From NCBI GenBank assembly GCA_016630905.1, contig WBMQ01000005.1:124001-188000 (forward strand): DNA of 64,000 nucleotides. The letters are read 5' to 3'. Each line of letters starts with the position of its first letter. Position 1 is the first letter of the stretch. The translations under genes were made by a program, and so were the position numbers. The notes under the pieces were generated by a model, which saw only the letters and a list, made by a program, of their open reading frames with translations, was not told the origin of the DNA and made no database searches. Shown piece after piece: positions 10,668 to 22,183 of this stretch. The stretch is from Capillidium heterosporum (taxonomy: Eukaryota > Entomophthoromycota > Entomophthoromycetes > Entomophthorales > Capillidiaceae).

Positions 10668-12377
10668 TCACCATCTATTTAAACCATTTATATCTCCATG
10701 ACGTTGCGTATCTTCCCTGCCAAAGGTGGAGTAGAAGATCTCCTTGGCTTTATTAAGCAGTCGTTGTAGCCTACTTTTAGGACCAGGTGGATCTGGGTCG
10801 TCAACTCCATAAGACAGTCTTTCGAATCTAATCTCAGCCTCTAAGTTAAGTGGATCGTCGACTCTACTTACATCCTCAACTATTAGGTTGGGATTGTAGA
10901 CTTTTTTCATCTCGTACTCGACTTTCATGAGATTAGGCGCGTTCTTCAAGAACCAAACGTTGAGGAAGAAGGAGACACCAATTATACGAAGCAGGAATAG
11001 GTTGGGGAAAGGAGCAGTATCGAATGTAATTTGATCAATGTCGAGGCAGGATAGGGCAAAGTATTGGAAAGAGATGTCCAGGTATCGTAAGCTGTGTAAC
11101 GAAGCTAGGAAGCTGAGGGTGCTCGTACTGATTTCCATGCGCATGTTCAAAGACAACTTGTGGAGTTGGACTTTGGGTTTAAAAATTAAATAGTGTGCAG
11201 GGATTTCAGCATTATCCCAATCATGAGCTATAGTCAACTCTTTCAAGTTGCTAAAGTTAGTAAACAATGCTTTGAAGCAGCGCGGATCTATTACAGAATA
11301 GATCTTGAGGACCAAGACCTTGAGGCTTAAAAAGTTGTGGTCATTTAGCTTGGTGGTTAGTAATGAGTAGTGTACATTCAAAACTTGGAGCTGCGATGCC
11401 AACGACTTTAAATCAAAAAATGCAAGCTTGTCAGAGTTGGGGATGCCAACCTCCATCACTTTGGCTTTAGGGAAGCAAGCTGCAACCAGCAGCTTCGTAT
11501 AATACTGCCCTCCAGAATAGCTAGGGCTAAAGTTCAAAAGTAATTGAAACTTTATCAAGTTTGGAAAGATTGGATACACTACAGAATCAGTAGGAGAGGC
11601 CAAATGTAGATGTGGGTTACACTGCAGCTTCAAAGAAATCAGGTTGGGGAAGCTCAAGCTTATAAAGTGGATGAAGCCGAAGGATACATTTGCACTGGTC
11701 ACTTGTAAGTGGGTTAATGTAGGTAGGTTCATAGGCGGTAAATTGGATTCAGGTATAGGACCGTTCAATGCAAGTTTGTGAAGTTTAGGGAATGTCGATT
11801 GGATAACCGTAAAGAAGTGGGAATCGAATATAGATTTCCTTAGAGACAGGCTCTTAAGCTTACTGTTGAACGAAGTCAACATATAAGGTTCCAAGTTATC
11901 ATATACGACAGTCAAGGCCTCCAAATTGGTCAACAGCAAACCTAATTTTGATAGATCACAGTGGATGCCAGGTTTAATACGTATCTTGTACCGCCTCAAT
12001 TTTTGGAACTTGGGCATATCGACCTCCAACAGATCGGAGAAATAGAATGAGTTGTCGACAAACTCACTAAACTCCAAAAGATTATTAAAACAATCGAATT
12101 CAATCTCGTTTAGCTGGTAGAGAAACCTGGCCGCCTTGGTGATAAACTTATCCAACTTGGCTATCCTTTTGCACATAACGGTCAACTTCTCGTGTTCGTC
12201 GGTATTAAGCTCAATCGGTAAAAGCTTCGACACAGAGTTTATATCTCGGTAAAAGTGAGGCAACAACAAGTTGTAGAGGTAATGGTTCTGCTGCATAAGC
12301 ATATAGACATACTTTTCAGGTAGGTACTGGAATATGAGCATCAAGATCTCGGCTGGAAGGTCGAGTAAAGCCACCAT
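10668..12377 (-). CDS. F-box/LRR-type protein, intact copy
   Basis: Single-exon gene of 569 residues. Residues about 4-45 form an F-box-like domain (LDLPAEILMLIFQYLP) that would bind Skp1. The rest is built of leucine-rich stretches (for example LPTLTHLQV, FPNLISLKLQ, FPNLFLLRII) expected to recognise a substrate, ending in a basic segment. It is the only undamaged member of three here. Its first 100 codons lie in the inverted-repeat arm. It is divergent from GPI2 with 290 bp between start codons. The substrate is unknown, and the F-box call rests on the motif pattern only. Confidence 0.8.
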   Translation of the reverse strand: MVALLDLPAEILMLIFQYLPEKYVYMLMQQNHYLYNLLLPHFYRDINSVSKLLPIELNTDEHEKLTVMCKRIAKLDKFITKAARFLYQLNEIEFDCFNNLLEFSEFVDNSFYFSDLLEVDMPKFQKLRRYKIRIKPGIHCDLSKLGLLLTNLEALTVVYDNLEPYMLTSFNSKLKSLSLRKSIFDSHFFTVIQSTFPKLHKLALNGPIPESNLPPMNLPTLTHLQVTSANVSFGFIHFISLSFPNLISLKLQCNPHLHLASPTDSVVYPIFPNLIKFQLLLNFSPSYSGGQYYTKLLVAACFPKAKVMEVGIPNSDKLAFFDLKSLASQLQVLNVHYSLLTTKLNDHNFLSLKVLVLKIYSVIDPRCFKALFTNFSNLKELTIAHDWDNAEIPAHYLIFKPKVQLHKLSLNMRMEISTSTLSFLASLHSLRYLDISFQYFALSCLDIDQITFDTAPFPNLFLLRIIGVSFFLNVWFLKNAPNLMKVEYEMKKVYNPNLIVEDVSRVDDPLNLEAEIRFERLSYGVDDPDPPGPKSRLQRLLNKAKEIFYSTFGREDTQRHGDINGLNRW

Positions 12378-13301
12378 CCTATATGGAATTTGAGAAAACT
12401 TGGCCTAGATGATGGTTAAAGTGCAAAGCTTGCAATACTGGAGATGTAGCTGTATAAAAAGGGTTGGAAAACGCACCCTTTTGTGTGGATTGTATTTCCA
12501 ATTTCCAATTGGAATCAGGTCTCTTAATTAGCCAATTAAGCTTCCATAGACTTTGAGCTATCCACCACTGGTTCGCTGCAGTTCGAGCCAAGAATCCTGT
12601 AGCGTCATCCCAAATCCAAATCCAATGCAAAATCCATTCACAAAATCCCAAAGCAACTTTAACAAAGATGAGCACAACCCAACAAACTCTGCCTCGAAAA
12701 CCAAACCCAAGGCCCAAGGAATGGATACGAGCACTCTACCTAGCCCAACACGTCCCAGATACTTACGTCGACCCAACTTTCCTAAACCTACTAAACCGAC
12801 CAAGTAACTATTAACCAATATATACATTCCCCTTCGGCATACTAACCAAAGCCAATTCATCCTGCAAACCAAAAGTTCCAAGACGGCACCTCGACTACCT
12901 CACCCTAGCCAAATCCATGCAAACCTCTGTCACAGCCAACCTCCTATTAACCCTATCATTCCTGCTAAGCTACTACAACCTCTATTTCAACACTTGGAAG
13001 CCACCCCAACTCCTAGCAACCTTATTTCTGACCTCCATATTCCTATACATCTACTGGACCACCTCTATTAACAACCACCACCCAGAATTTGAGATATCGC
13101 GTAAGTAGCTTTTTCCATAAAGATTAAAATAACGCTTACACCATTAGATGCTACACTACTGAAGAGTACTTTGCTGATATTGGCGATGATATTTGGGCTA
13201 GCACCTACCTTGGCCACCCTAACCAATGACATAAGTGAGGATAGTATATGGGCACTGACAGTTGCCTTCCTAAGCGTCTCATTGGTAACCTATGACTACA
13301 C
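12079..13301. repeat. Right arm of the 1.22-kb inverted repeat
   Basis: Reverse complement of 1-1223. It spans the first 100 codons of the intact F-box gene, the 290-bp divergent promoter, and GPI2 exons 1, 2 and most of 3. On its right it continues into the rest of GPI2, so the complete gene lies here. Whether the left copy also continues past the window edge cannot be seen, so 13301 is a minimum extent. The spacer between arms is about 10.9 kb. Confidence 0.95.
12378..12667. promoter_or_regulatory. Divergent promoter, F-box gene and GPI2
   Basis: 290-bp interval between the start codons of two divergent genes, duplicated exactly at 635-924. A TATAAAAA sequence reading toward GPI2 is at 12454-12461. 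Because the two copies are identical, both promoters should behave alike unless position matters. Confidence 0.5.
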
Positions 13302-13830
13302 CTCCATCAACTGCTTCCAGCTTTCGTAAATAGATTTCTACTTTTATGCTTTAAGGTTAGATTTAGGTTAACATCTATGTAATAGGTTCCCTGGCACCGT
13401 CAGTACAAATGCTGGATTATTCGCCAGTGTGCTGATGGCCTCGCAGCTGAAAACCACCTTGCAGGTAGCGACATTGCTCCTACTGGCTACTTTTGTATTT
13501 GCCGTGTTCCCGCTGTTCTTTCGGCATATCAAGGTATCCTTTATTTCTTTACAATGTCGAGTGCACCACCCTTTTCTAACTTACTTTTGCTTGGCAATTT
13601 AGCACGCTGAACCCAACCACTGTTTTCTATTGTCTTTGCTGCTGACTTTTGGAGATTTGTACATGGTCTTCCAATACTTGGAAAGCTGGGAGCTGGCTCT
13701 ACTATTGGGAATTTTAATATTGAGCCTGGATTTCCTGTGTACAGCCATGTTCATCTACCTGAACAGATTCAAGCGCACCATGTCGGGTCCTTGGGATGAA
13801 GCTAAACCGAAATTGAAGAAAGTCCTTTAG
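12668..13830 (+). CDS. GPI2: GPI2/PIG-C, GPI-GlcNAc transferase subunit
   Basis: ER membrane subunit of the complex that adds GlcNAc to phosphatidylinositol, the first step of GPI-anchor synthesis. Five exons join in frame: 12668-12803, 12876-13100, 13148-13325, 13386-13533 and 13603-13830 (304 residues). Family marks: a short N-terminal YLAQHVPDTYVDPTFL segment, multiple hydrophobic spans, GLAPTLATLT, a TYDY segment, STNAGLFASV, and the diagnostic C-terminal GPWDEA. The second exon could instead begin at 12852, which keeps the frame and adds eight residues; the acceptor there lies only six bases after a TACTAAC branch sequence. The first part is duplicated at 1-634. Confidence 0.93.
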
Positions 13831-14472
13831 AAGATTTAAATCAAGCTCATCATATATATTCTTTTTGGGAAGGATATAACTAATGTAAAGATCGTCATTG
13901 GTATAAGGCTAGGTAGATAATAACTATGCATATGCTCAGTATCTCTTTAAATGATTGGATGTAGGAAACTTGTAGATTGAGTGCTAAGAAGTTAGGTAGG
14001 GTTTATAATAAAAGTTCAGTAGCAACATAATTCTCATAACATCCGATGCTGGTATATCCTTCTCAAAATTAAATGATATATATGCTATTTAGTTTATACA
14101 TATAGTTGATATAGCATATATGTCTTATTAGGACATTAATTATTGTACTGTAATGCAAAATTAGAGTATAAATGCAAGTTGTATAAGATAAAACGTTAAA
14201 TTTAGTAATCTAAATCTAAGAGACTATTCAGATACCGATTAAAGGATACGGCTAGTCTAAAAGCAATTGAAAATGGAAACTCCCAAAGAACGACCTACTA
14301 ACTAACCATTTTTCCAATCATATGTAATTGAATGCAAATTATTATAACCTATTAGAAGTAGGAGTAGGTATAAGTATTTAAAAACACTACTTTAAGACCA
14401 TAAAAACAAAACTATATAGTCCAATTTTACCTTACATTTATTAGATCCTAACCCCCAAATCTATATCAAGCA
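13831..14472. other. Convergent AT-rich spacer
   Basis: Lies between the 3' ends of GPI2 and the Gde1-like gene. Very AT-rich, with TATATG-type runs. No coding sequence seen. Confidence 0.6.
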
Positions 14473-17400
14473 TCATTCCAACCAGTTCGACTTCCTATGA
14501 ACCTCATCCTAAAAATATATAAAAATTAGTTAACCTTTCATTCTAGTTTAAAATTGAGCTTACCAAGATAACCAAATCAACATACTTATCCTGTAACCTC
14601 ACATTACCCTCTAAATTATTCAATTCGCCAAAGCTACCCAAAACTCCACCTAACATAGCACTCACCTTGATGGATTCCAAAAGCGGGTTGACCAAAACAA
14701 CAGTCCCATCCAATTTGGCAAACCTACGCCAACTTTCAATGGCGCGTAACGAATTCAATCTAGGATCAGGGGTCTTGTACAAGCCAGAAATCGTTAGATG
14801 AAGGACTTTACACTTAGGCACCTTCAACTTCATCGCTAAACAAACGAGGGGATGAAATGACGAAAATATAATAGGTCTCGGTTGCTCCTTAAGCCCGGCT
14901 GCTAGTACCTCAACAATGCGATTCAAGTAGTCATTCAAATTGGGTATTGGGACTTCCTTTGGAATTTGTAAGCGTGCTGGAAATTTCAACTCCAGATTGA
15001 TACCTAAGTTGGGTTCCAGCTCAGATAACATGGTCTTTAAACTCAACAAATCTTCGTTAACTACATCCTCATCCGAAACTTTGGATTTCTTCAGATCAGG
15101 ACTCGATTGTGATCGATTTAGCTTGGGTACTTTGAAAGTATCGGCTAGTTGGTCCTGGGTACATAAGTAGATGGGTTTATCCAAGCCATTTTTGGTGACT
15201 ATGAAGTTGTGATAGATGATAGGCTGGGCATCTTTAGTAACTTGGACGTCACATTCTACCCATTTACAATGTTTGCTAGCGTTCTGGAAGGAAGTCAAGG
15301 TATTCTCTTCAATCTGGAGGTAGCTGCTGGTTTTTGTGTTGGCGCCAGAACCACGGTGTCCAACCAGTTGGCTAGCTGGGAAGTTGAACCAACTATCATC
15401 GAAACTTTCAAAGGTGCTGATCAAATCTTTGGGCAAGTGGTCCAAGCAGCAAGCATTAAATCGAAGCGTACCCTTGGGGAAGGATAGTAAGTAGTCGGAG
15501 TCGTAGCTTAAAAGTTGATCTTTGACAAGTACTTTTTGAGTGAAGAGTATTTTACCACTAGCTAGAGCAACCAAGTTGACAGTCAACGTCTTATTGTTCC
15601 AATCCTCCAGTTTCAAAACTACAGCCTCAGAGTAGTTGGTTACAGGACAAGCCTATAATTTTACTGTCGACATCGGTTTGAAACTCCAGCTTGGCATCCA
15701 GCCCGTACCCATCCAATTTGATGGTATCGACAACGATAAAGTTAGAAGGCTGGAAAGAATTGGATCCTTCTTTCAATCGTGACTTCTTCCGCTCGACAAC
15801 TTTGTCATCCGAACTTGGCTTTACCAACTTTTTGGAAAGCTCCAACCTACCGGCAAATAGACAGTAGTCGTAAGCGGCCATACCTAGTAAATCGACCGAG
15901 TCTTGAGTACAACCTAACTCAATGAGCTTGGTGATGAATTTGTCATCGTAGTCATCTAAAATACAAATGGAAAGAATCGACCGCTTGAAAAATGTACTCG
16001 TCCAATCTTTGTCTATAAATCCATTTTCTATCATGAACAGGACTGTCACCTCATTCAAATTAAGGATAGCGTGTTCGAAAACTGCATTGTAGCCAAGATC
16101 CAAGCCTTTAAATTTAGCGAGCAGCAACTGCAACTCTAAATCGAGATGGCATCCAGCGAGGAGCGAGGGTAAGTAAGAGACAAAGTCGGCAACGCACACT
16201 TTAACATATGCAAGATATCAGCACCCTTAAATTCGATATTTTACCTGTCAATGGTTGTTCCCAAGCCAATCTACCATACGTTTCGTCCAAGATCTTTTCG
16301 ACCCAACCGCTACGTTGGTAAACTGCAACTAGGTGAAGGATATGGTTTCCATTACCATCACGAGGTAGTTCTTGTAAATGTTGGGTAGGCAATGTCGATA
16401 ATCAGCTGTGAATTTATATTTGACTGTAAAGTGAGGTGGGTTGGTGTATCACCGAGACTGTCGACTACCTTTAGTAAACTTGGTACATCGAGGTTAGAAG
16501 TGAAACTTAGGTTGGGGATGCGATCAAGGGTCCAATTCTGGAAAACTAGGCTTTTGGATTTCAATTTCCAATTGACAAGTTGATGGAGCCAGTTCTGGCC
16601 TAGAACATTAGTTTGGTACCCAAGTTCAGCTGACATTTCCTTAATCAAACTTTTCAAAATATTGATGGAGCTGTAATAGACGGCCAACTCTACCATAAAT
16701 ATATATATCTAAAAATCAATAAATGAAAATTAAGCTATTAAATCTTACTTTGTCGGAACTATAGTCCTTTCTAAACTTTTGAAACTGTACCAAGTCATCT
16801 TCCTCAAAACTGCGTATCAAACCTTCAACTTGAGAAGCCAGAATTGGATCGTACACCAAACTATCTTGCTTACATAAAGCATCAAAGGTTATAACTTCCT
16901 GCAAGTAAATATCTAGCTGTGTTTCAACCTTGGCATGGAAATCTGAAAGTAGTTGGAGGTTGGGAAGCTTCTAATTTAAAAACATATAGCATTAGTAACT
17001 ACATATAAAGCTTTCAAAGCACCGTTTCAATATCCAATTTAGTTAAACAAGTTTGTTGGATCCTAAAATATAGTATACATGCCTCGATTAATAATAATCC
17101 CAAAAACTTTAAAATGCTACCGTTCTATAACTTGGTTTACTTTCTCAAACAGGTGGAAGGCTACTATTTTAAACTCTTCAACCTTGCATAATAGCTGTGA
17201 AAGATATTTAGCTTTAAAGTTGATAATTCAGCATCTTGTAGAGCTTGTCTCTATCGTCGCTACCATTCCAACTAATAACTTTACCAAAAATCTCCTCAAA
17301 GTTGGTGCACTTACTCTTGTAAAGCTTATCTATACCAACTACCACTTTTGTAAGATGTTGCTGTAACTCTACATTTCAAAAAATAGATAGATATATGGTA

Positions 17401-17616
17401 GATATAGTAAGAATAAGAATGAAAATGTAATAACTACCTAATAGTTGAGCGTCATCTTGAATTTCTAAACAGTAATCGACCAGCTGTTGGCTGGGAAAAT
17501 ATCTAATTATTATTAATGGGATTTCGTTGTTAGTTCAAATTAAAGAATTGTTTATAATTATATTGAATAGCTTACTGGATGTAGGTATCTAGGATAGGGT
17601 TGTTGAATAGTTTCAT
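14473..17616 (-). pseudogene. SPX-ankyrin-GDPD protein (Gde1-like), with apparent frameshifts
   Basis: Family members hydrolyse glycerophosphocholine to glycerol phosphate and choline, and the SPX domain senses phosphate state. Readable order: an SPX-like N-terminus starting MKLF at 17616 (several small exons), ankyrin-like repeats (GDTPTHLTL, GNGNHILHL), a C2-like linker, then a glycerophosphodiester phosphodiesterase domain with HRGSG, EENT, ECDVQ and NLELKFP. The last exon (14508-14473) is only 12 codons. Introns 14509-14563 and 16199-16244 are clear. Conserved sequence continues across frame changes near 15645, 16380 and 17215 with no credible intron, so the gene looks broken, or the sequence has indel errors. 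The phosphodiesterase core itself is open and well conserved. Confidence 0.7.
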
Positions 17617-17962
17617 CAAGATATGTTTTTTCTTGGGTAGATGGTATTTAAGTTTACAATTGAAAATCTTTATATATGGATACCAGTACCAACAATAGCA
17701 ATTGAGTGACGTCGAAAATTTCAGCCTATTATTTGATGTCAAATAACAATCGGCTACTATTTACCCTACTTGATTGTTACTCTTTTAGGAAAAAGCAAAG
17801 CTTTGCTTAGGGATACTGTTGGTCTTCTAGGAAGCAGCTCTAAACTAAAGCTAAATGCAGCTAGTCCAAGTAGCTTGGTAAAATAGATTCTAGTTGAAGG
17901 TGTAAATATTCCAGGCTACAGAGTATTTAGTCATCAAGGATACAACTCTATTTTAATTTCTA

Positions 17963-18094
17963 CTACACATTCAAATGTTTAGCAGCAGCCAAAATATCCA
18001 CAGCTCGAATACTCTGAAAATGTTCAAAGGCAAGTAGGATATCGGGTAGGGGCTCATAAGTATAACCGATAAAGCTACCCTTGCCTTCCATCAT
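17963..18094 (-). CDS. Possible small protein or terminal exon (43 codons)
   Basis: Short open frame from ATG-ATG at 18094 to TAG at 17963. Its composition looks coding (segments such as EPLPDILLAFEHF and RAVDILAAAKHL, which suggest an amphipathic helix). In-frame upstream sequence is closed by a TAA, but two AG acceptors just before the ATG leave open that this is the last exon of a gene I cannot trace. Function not recognised. Confidence 0.25.
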   Translation of the reverse strand: MMEGKGSFIGYTYEPLPDILLAFEHFQSIRAVDILAAAKHLNV

Positions 18095-18372
18095 CCTACA
18101 TTCCCAACACTGATAGATAAGCTCTTATCTACTACAACTCTATAAAGTATATAAACACTTGGCCCCAAAGTCAACTGACAATAAAAGTGTCAACAAAAGG
18201 CAATCAACTTGGAAGTTATCAGTGTTTGTAAGGGAGGCAAGGGCAAAGTTCAAAACCTTCGAAAGTAAAACTAAGAGGCTTATTTTAAAGACCAAATTTG
18301 CAGCTTGAACATTACAGAAATGCGAATATGCAATGAAAAGGGTTTCCGCTGGTGAATTTATTGCCGCTCAGC

Positions 18373-18442
18373 TTCGTTCCGATTTACCTTGACTTCCGCC
18401 TGGATATTTTATGGTAGGGATATCCGGTAAATCGGGACGGAA
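18373..18442. repeat. Imperfect inverted repeat
   Basis: TTCCGATTTACC at 18377-18388 faces GGTAAATCGGGACGGAA at 18426-18442, with an additional GGATAT/GGATATCC pair inside. Function unknown; it could be a remnant of a small mobile element. Confidence 0.35.
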
Positions 18443-18893
18443 TTTAGCAAATAATTTACGAAGCTAATCCATAACTTATCTGGAAAGATTTGCAAAACTG
18501 GATGGAGTTGTAAGTCCGACATCTAAGGAATTAATCTCATACATTCCAAAATACCCTATTTTCGTTCTGATCTAAGTTATACTTAGAATAGGTTCCAATC
18601 AAAGTAAGCTACAGTTATTTCCGAACACAAGTCTCATTAAATTCAACCCCAAAAGATAAAAATTGCGAGCTGAATAAGCAAACCTATAAATTAGTCATTT
18701 CCCACTTTATCTCCAAAACATAAAACTGTCCAAATTACTAATTCCCAACCCAAATCGCATAACCAACCCAACTCAACTAGACTTGAAGCGGTAGTCCTTT
18801 ACAAATCTACACAGGAACGTTACTTTATTGTAGAACTTGCCAACCTTTTAACCTTCCAACCCTTTTTAGCAATTGAGAGTTAGTTTTGTAAAT

Positions 18894-20525
18894 ATGATGG
18901 ATACCAAGATGCACTACTCCCAACAACTTACCCCTGCTGAGATATGCTCGGAGACCTACAGCCAGAACAATCTCCAGCCAAAGAACAGCTCTCCAATCAC
19001 CATCAACAGCAACACCAATGGTCGTAAGCAATCTAAAGATAGTGACTCCTCACCCGACGAAGATATCAATGTAAATATTGAAATAGGTAGTTACGAGCAG
19101 TGTGCCATCCATAGCCTTATTGATCCCAAGCTCAAGAAGTCAACTTTTGAACGCAGGCCCTCCAGTATACAGCAAAACACATCGACTTTAGCGCAAACTG
19201 CAGTTGCTGTACGGGCTGTATCCAAAAAGTTAGGTAGGTGTTAAGCATATATATTTTACTCGAATTACGTACTCATGAATTTTTATTAGGACGCCGAAGA
19301 GTCAAGTGGACCGACCCCAAAACTATATTAGTGGTCACCAAACCGGGAGACAAGAAGCTAAGTTCACTTGCTAGGGAATTGGTGCTGTGGTTATTAACTG
19401 GTATAAAGTCGAGCTGCAGAAGCCAAAGTGGTATGACAGTGTAAGTGCCCATATTTCCTATTCTTCCAAAAATACGAAAACTAACTTTTCAAAAGGTATG
19501 TCGACATGCACTTGGAAAAGAGCAAGAAGTTCAACTTGAAGACTTTGTTGGAATCGGTAGCAGAACCTCAACGCTTGCAACTCAAGTTCTGGACTCCTGA
19601 ATTAATCGCTTCCGACCCCGACCAATTCGACTTTGTAATAACGTTAGGGGGTGATGGTACTGTACTCTACACAAGCTGGCTATTCCAAAAAGTCGTCCCT
19701 GCCATCATCCCCTTCCATCTAGGTAGTTTAGGTTTTTTGACTACATTTGACTTTGGGCAACACCAAAAGTTGATTGAGGCCGCATTAGCTGAAGGTGTAC
19801 GTATCAACATGCGTATGCGGTTCGCCTGTACCATCTATCGATTCCAAGATTTGTCGAACGGTAGGCTCAAGAAGAAGGATCATGGCACGTTGCTGTTCGA
19901 CCCCGAGTTTGGCGATTGTGACGACGACAATAACTCTATTGGGGACTGCAATGCCAACGAGTTTGGGAGTCGGACCTTTAAGAAGGAAGCAACCTACCAG
20001 ATTTTGAACGATTTAGTAGTAGATCGAGGTCCTAGCCCCTTTATGTCACAACTGGAGCTGTACGGTGACGGTGAGTACTTGACAACGGTACAGGCCGACG
20101 GGTTGGCAGTAGCTACCCCTACCGGATCTACCGCTTATTCCCTTGCAGCTGGAGGTTCTTTGGTGCATCCTGACGTCCCCGCCCTTTTGATAACGCCTAT
20201 ATGTCCCCACTCATTGTCATTTAGACCTATGCTTTTACCCGACTCTACTGTCCTCTTCATATGCCTACCTTTTAGTGCGCGAGGTACGGCCTTTGCTTCT
20301 TTTGATGGTCGGGCGCGCGTCGAGTTGAAAAGAGGCGATTTTATCTTGGTAGAAGCTTCCAAGTTCCCTTTCCCTACCGTATGCGCTTCAGGCTCTCAGT
20401 CTAAAGACTGGTTCAAGTCATTGAATAGGTGCCTGCTATGGAACCAACGAACTTTGCAAAAGAAGTTGGATGAAGAATCGGAGAAGGAGGATGATGATGA
20501 TGATGTGCTTTCGGAGGATAATTAG
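18894..20525 (+). CDS. NAD(H) kinase (Utr1/Yef1 type)
   Basis: Phosphorylates NAD to NADP using ATP. Exons 18894-19233, 19290-19440 and 19496-20525 join in frame to 506 residues. The GGDG motif of the family is at residues 215-218 (LGGDGTVLYTSWLFQ), followed by PFHLGSLGFLT and the second signature DGLAVATPTGSTAYSLAAGG with PICPHSLSFRP. The N-terminus is Ser/Asn-rich and the C-terminus ends in an acidic run (EEDDDDD type), both as in cytosolic fungal enzymes. The ATG at 18894 is chosen as the first ATG in the open frame; a second ATG is adjacent and another is four codons on. Confidence 0.93.
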
Positions 20526-21633
20526 TGGGATAGAATGGTAAAAGATAGAGTTTTGATCTATTGGTGGTTTCCGATTTGCCTCCTCTACCTCCTATACTTA
20601 TGTACAGCCATCTGTATATTTTGATCGAGTTCAAATTCTTTTAAAGCTTTGATATACCTTTCCAACTACTTTCGAATGCGAGTTCGTCTTCAACTTGGAA
20701 GTTATTAAACTTTTGGTATGTTTTCGAAGTTACGATTTGTAAGTTTTAACTATAGTAATAAATTGAGAATATTTTAAAGTAGCTACAGTTTTATTAATGT
20801 TTTAGACAATATATGCTGAGAGATGATGGATTCTAAGCTGATGGTTTAAGGTTGGAACACAGCTGATGCTATCTCAAAACTAAACCTGTATTTTATTAAA
20901 ACCTACTAAAATGGATTGGGTTATACATGAAGCACCTCTTAGAATAGTTGAGCCAGTTTAAAATTTATTATACATTGAAAAGTAGATTCAATATAGTTTG
21001 ACTATGGCATTGTTTTAAGACGTAGCCAAGTCAAACTTATGAAAGTCGACAAAATAGTATTGAGAATTAAAATTGGCTTGTGGTCCAGTATGTTTTAGGA
21101 TACTTGATTGTAGATTCTTCAAGACGTATAACTATACATTGTATCTCGCTGTTGCCATATACTGCTATATAGTCCAATTAGGCAAACATATCATTGCCTG
21201 TTAGATCCTTAATCCAGCATATATAAGGAGCTCTGTAATTCAAAGATTTTCAACTAAACATCTTGTCTATACTATCATTTAATTTTTTGGATACAGGCTA
21301 AGCTATATAGAATAGGACATGCTATTAAAATAGAAAGTAAATCGTTCAAGAGTTAAAGATTTTATATCAGTGAATTGGAATGCGATTTGAAACATGAGAA
21401 TGGGCGTAAATATCCACAACTGTAAAACAAAAGTTAAATGTCTAGTATAAAAATAAACATATTTTCAAAGGTTCAATGTAGTAGTAACTGTTGTAATGTA
21501 TAGCAGTGTTTATTTCTAACCTTATGATACTAAAGTCTAAAAACAGATCCCAACTTATACAGTGCTCGTATTCAAATTTGCTTGCAATGAAACTTAAATA
21601 TCAGGCATATAACTACATTTATTTCTAGAACTT
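20526..21633. other. Convergent AT-rich spacer, 1.1 kb
   Basis: Lies between the NAD kinase 3' end and the small minus-strand gene at 21634. Stops in all frames; no conserved coding sequence, tRNA or repeat recognised. Confidence 0.6.
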
Positions 21634-22044
21634 TCAACTTTTCAAAAACTCCTCTCGGATGCTCCCACTTACCTTATCCTTCTTGAACAGTGCCTGCAAG
21701 TCCTCTTTATCTAACTTGGACAAACTTTTCAGTATAGCCAAATCTTTCCTACCATTCTCCAACAACAACTCCACCTGGTCTTTTGAGCAATCCTTGTAAA
21801 AGTCGAATAATTCACGAACGTTGTAATGTAACTTGGCGTGGTAGCTTGGTATGGGGAACTGCTTGATACTAAGTTGGAATTCTTTGTAAAGTTGGAGGGA
21901 AGCTGGATTGGGAACTGATTTCGGTTTTAGTGGTAGGTCTTGCAGCTTGGATCGTATCTCTTGGATCCTAGGGCTAGCTTTCCACCCCTTGCCTTTTGGC
22001 ATAAGCTCTTTGGTGGTTTTAAAAGGGATTGGTCGTCGGGACAT
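21634..22044 (-). CDS. Small basic protein, possibly LYR-motif family
   Basis: Single-exon frame of 136 residues from an ATG at 22044. It is Lys/Arg-rich with helical segments. A LYKEF motif (about residue 52) is followed by basic and Phe residues, which weakly resembles the LYR signature of small mitochondrial assembly factors. This is a tentative reading and the protein could be something else. It shares a very short (139 bp) divergent promoter with the AKR1-type gene. Confidence 0.55.
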   Translation of the reverse strand: MSRRPIPFKTTKELMPKGKGWKASPRIQEIRSKLQDLPLKPKSVPNPASLQLYKEFQLSIKQFPIPSYHAKLHYNVRELFDFYKDCSKDQVELLLENGRKDLAILKSLSKLDKEDLQALFKKDKVSGSIREEFLKS

Positions 22045-22183
22045 TGTGCTTCAACTTCTACAGCTATTGAATTGGCAAGCTTTCTAAGTTTCTTGAGGTT
22101 TGGATTCAAAACTTTGAATTCGCTTTGTAAAAAGAAATTTGGAAAGTTCCTGGTAAAAGGGTTTTACCTTGTTAGCCAATAAC

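Larger units (their letters stand above)
17617..18893. other. Divergent spacer, Gde1-like gene and NAD kinase
   Basis: 1.28 kb. Contains a small open frame (17963-18094, minus) and an imperfect inverted repeat at 18373-18442, both listed separately. The stretch at 18330-18540 is less AT-rich than its surroundings. No conserved gene seen. Confidence 0.4.
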
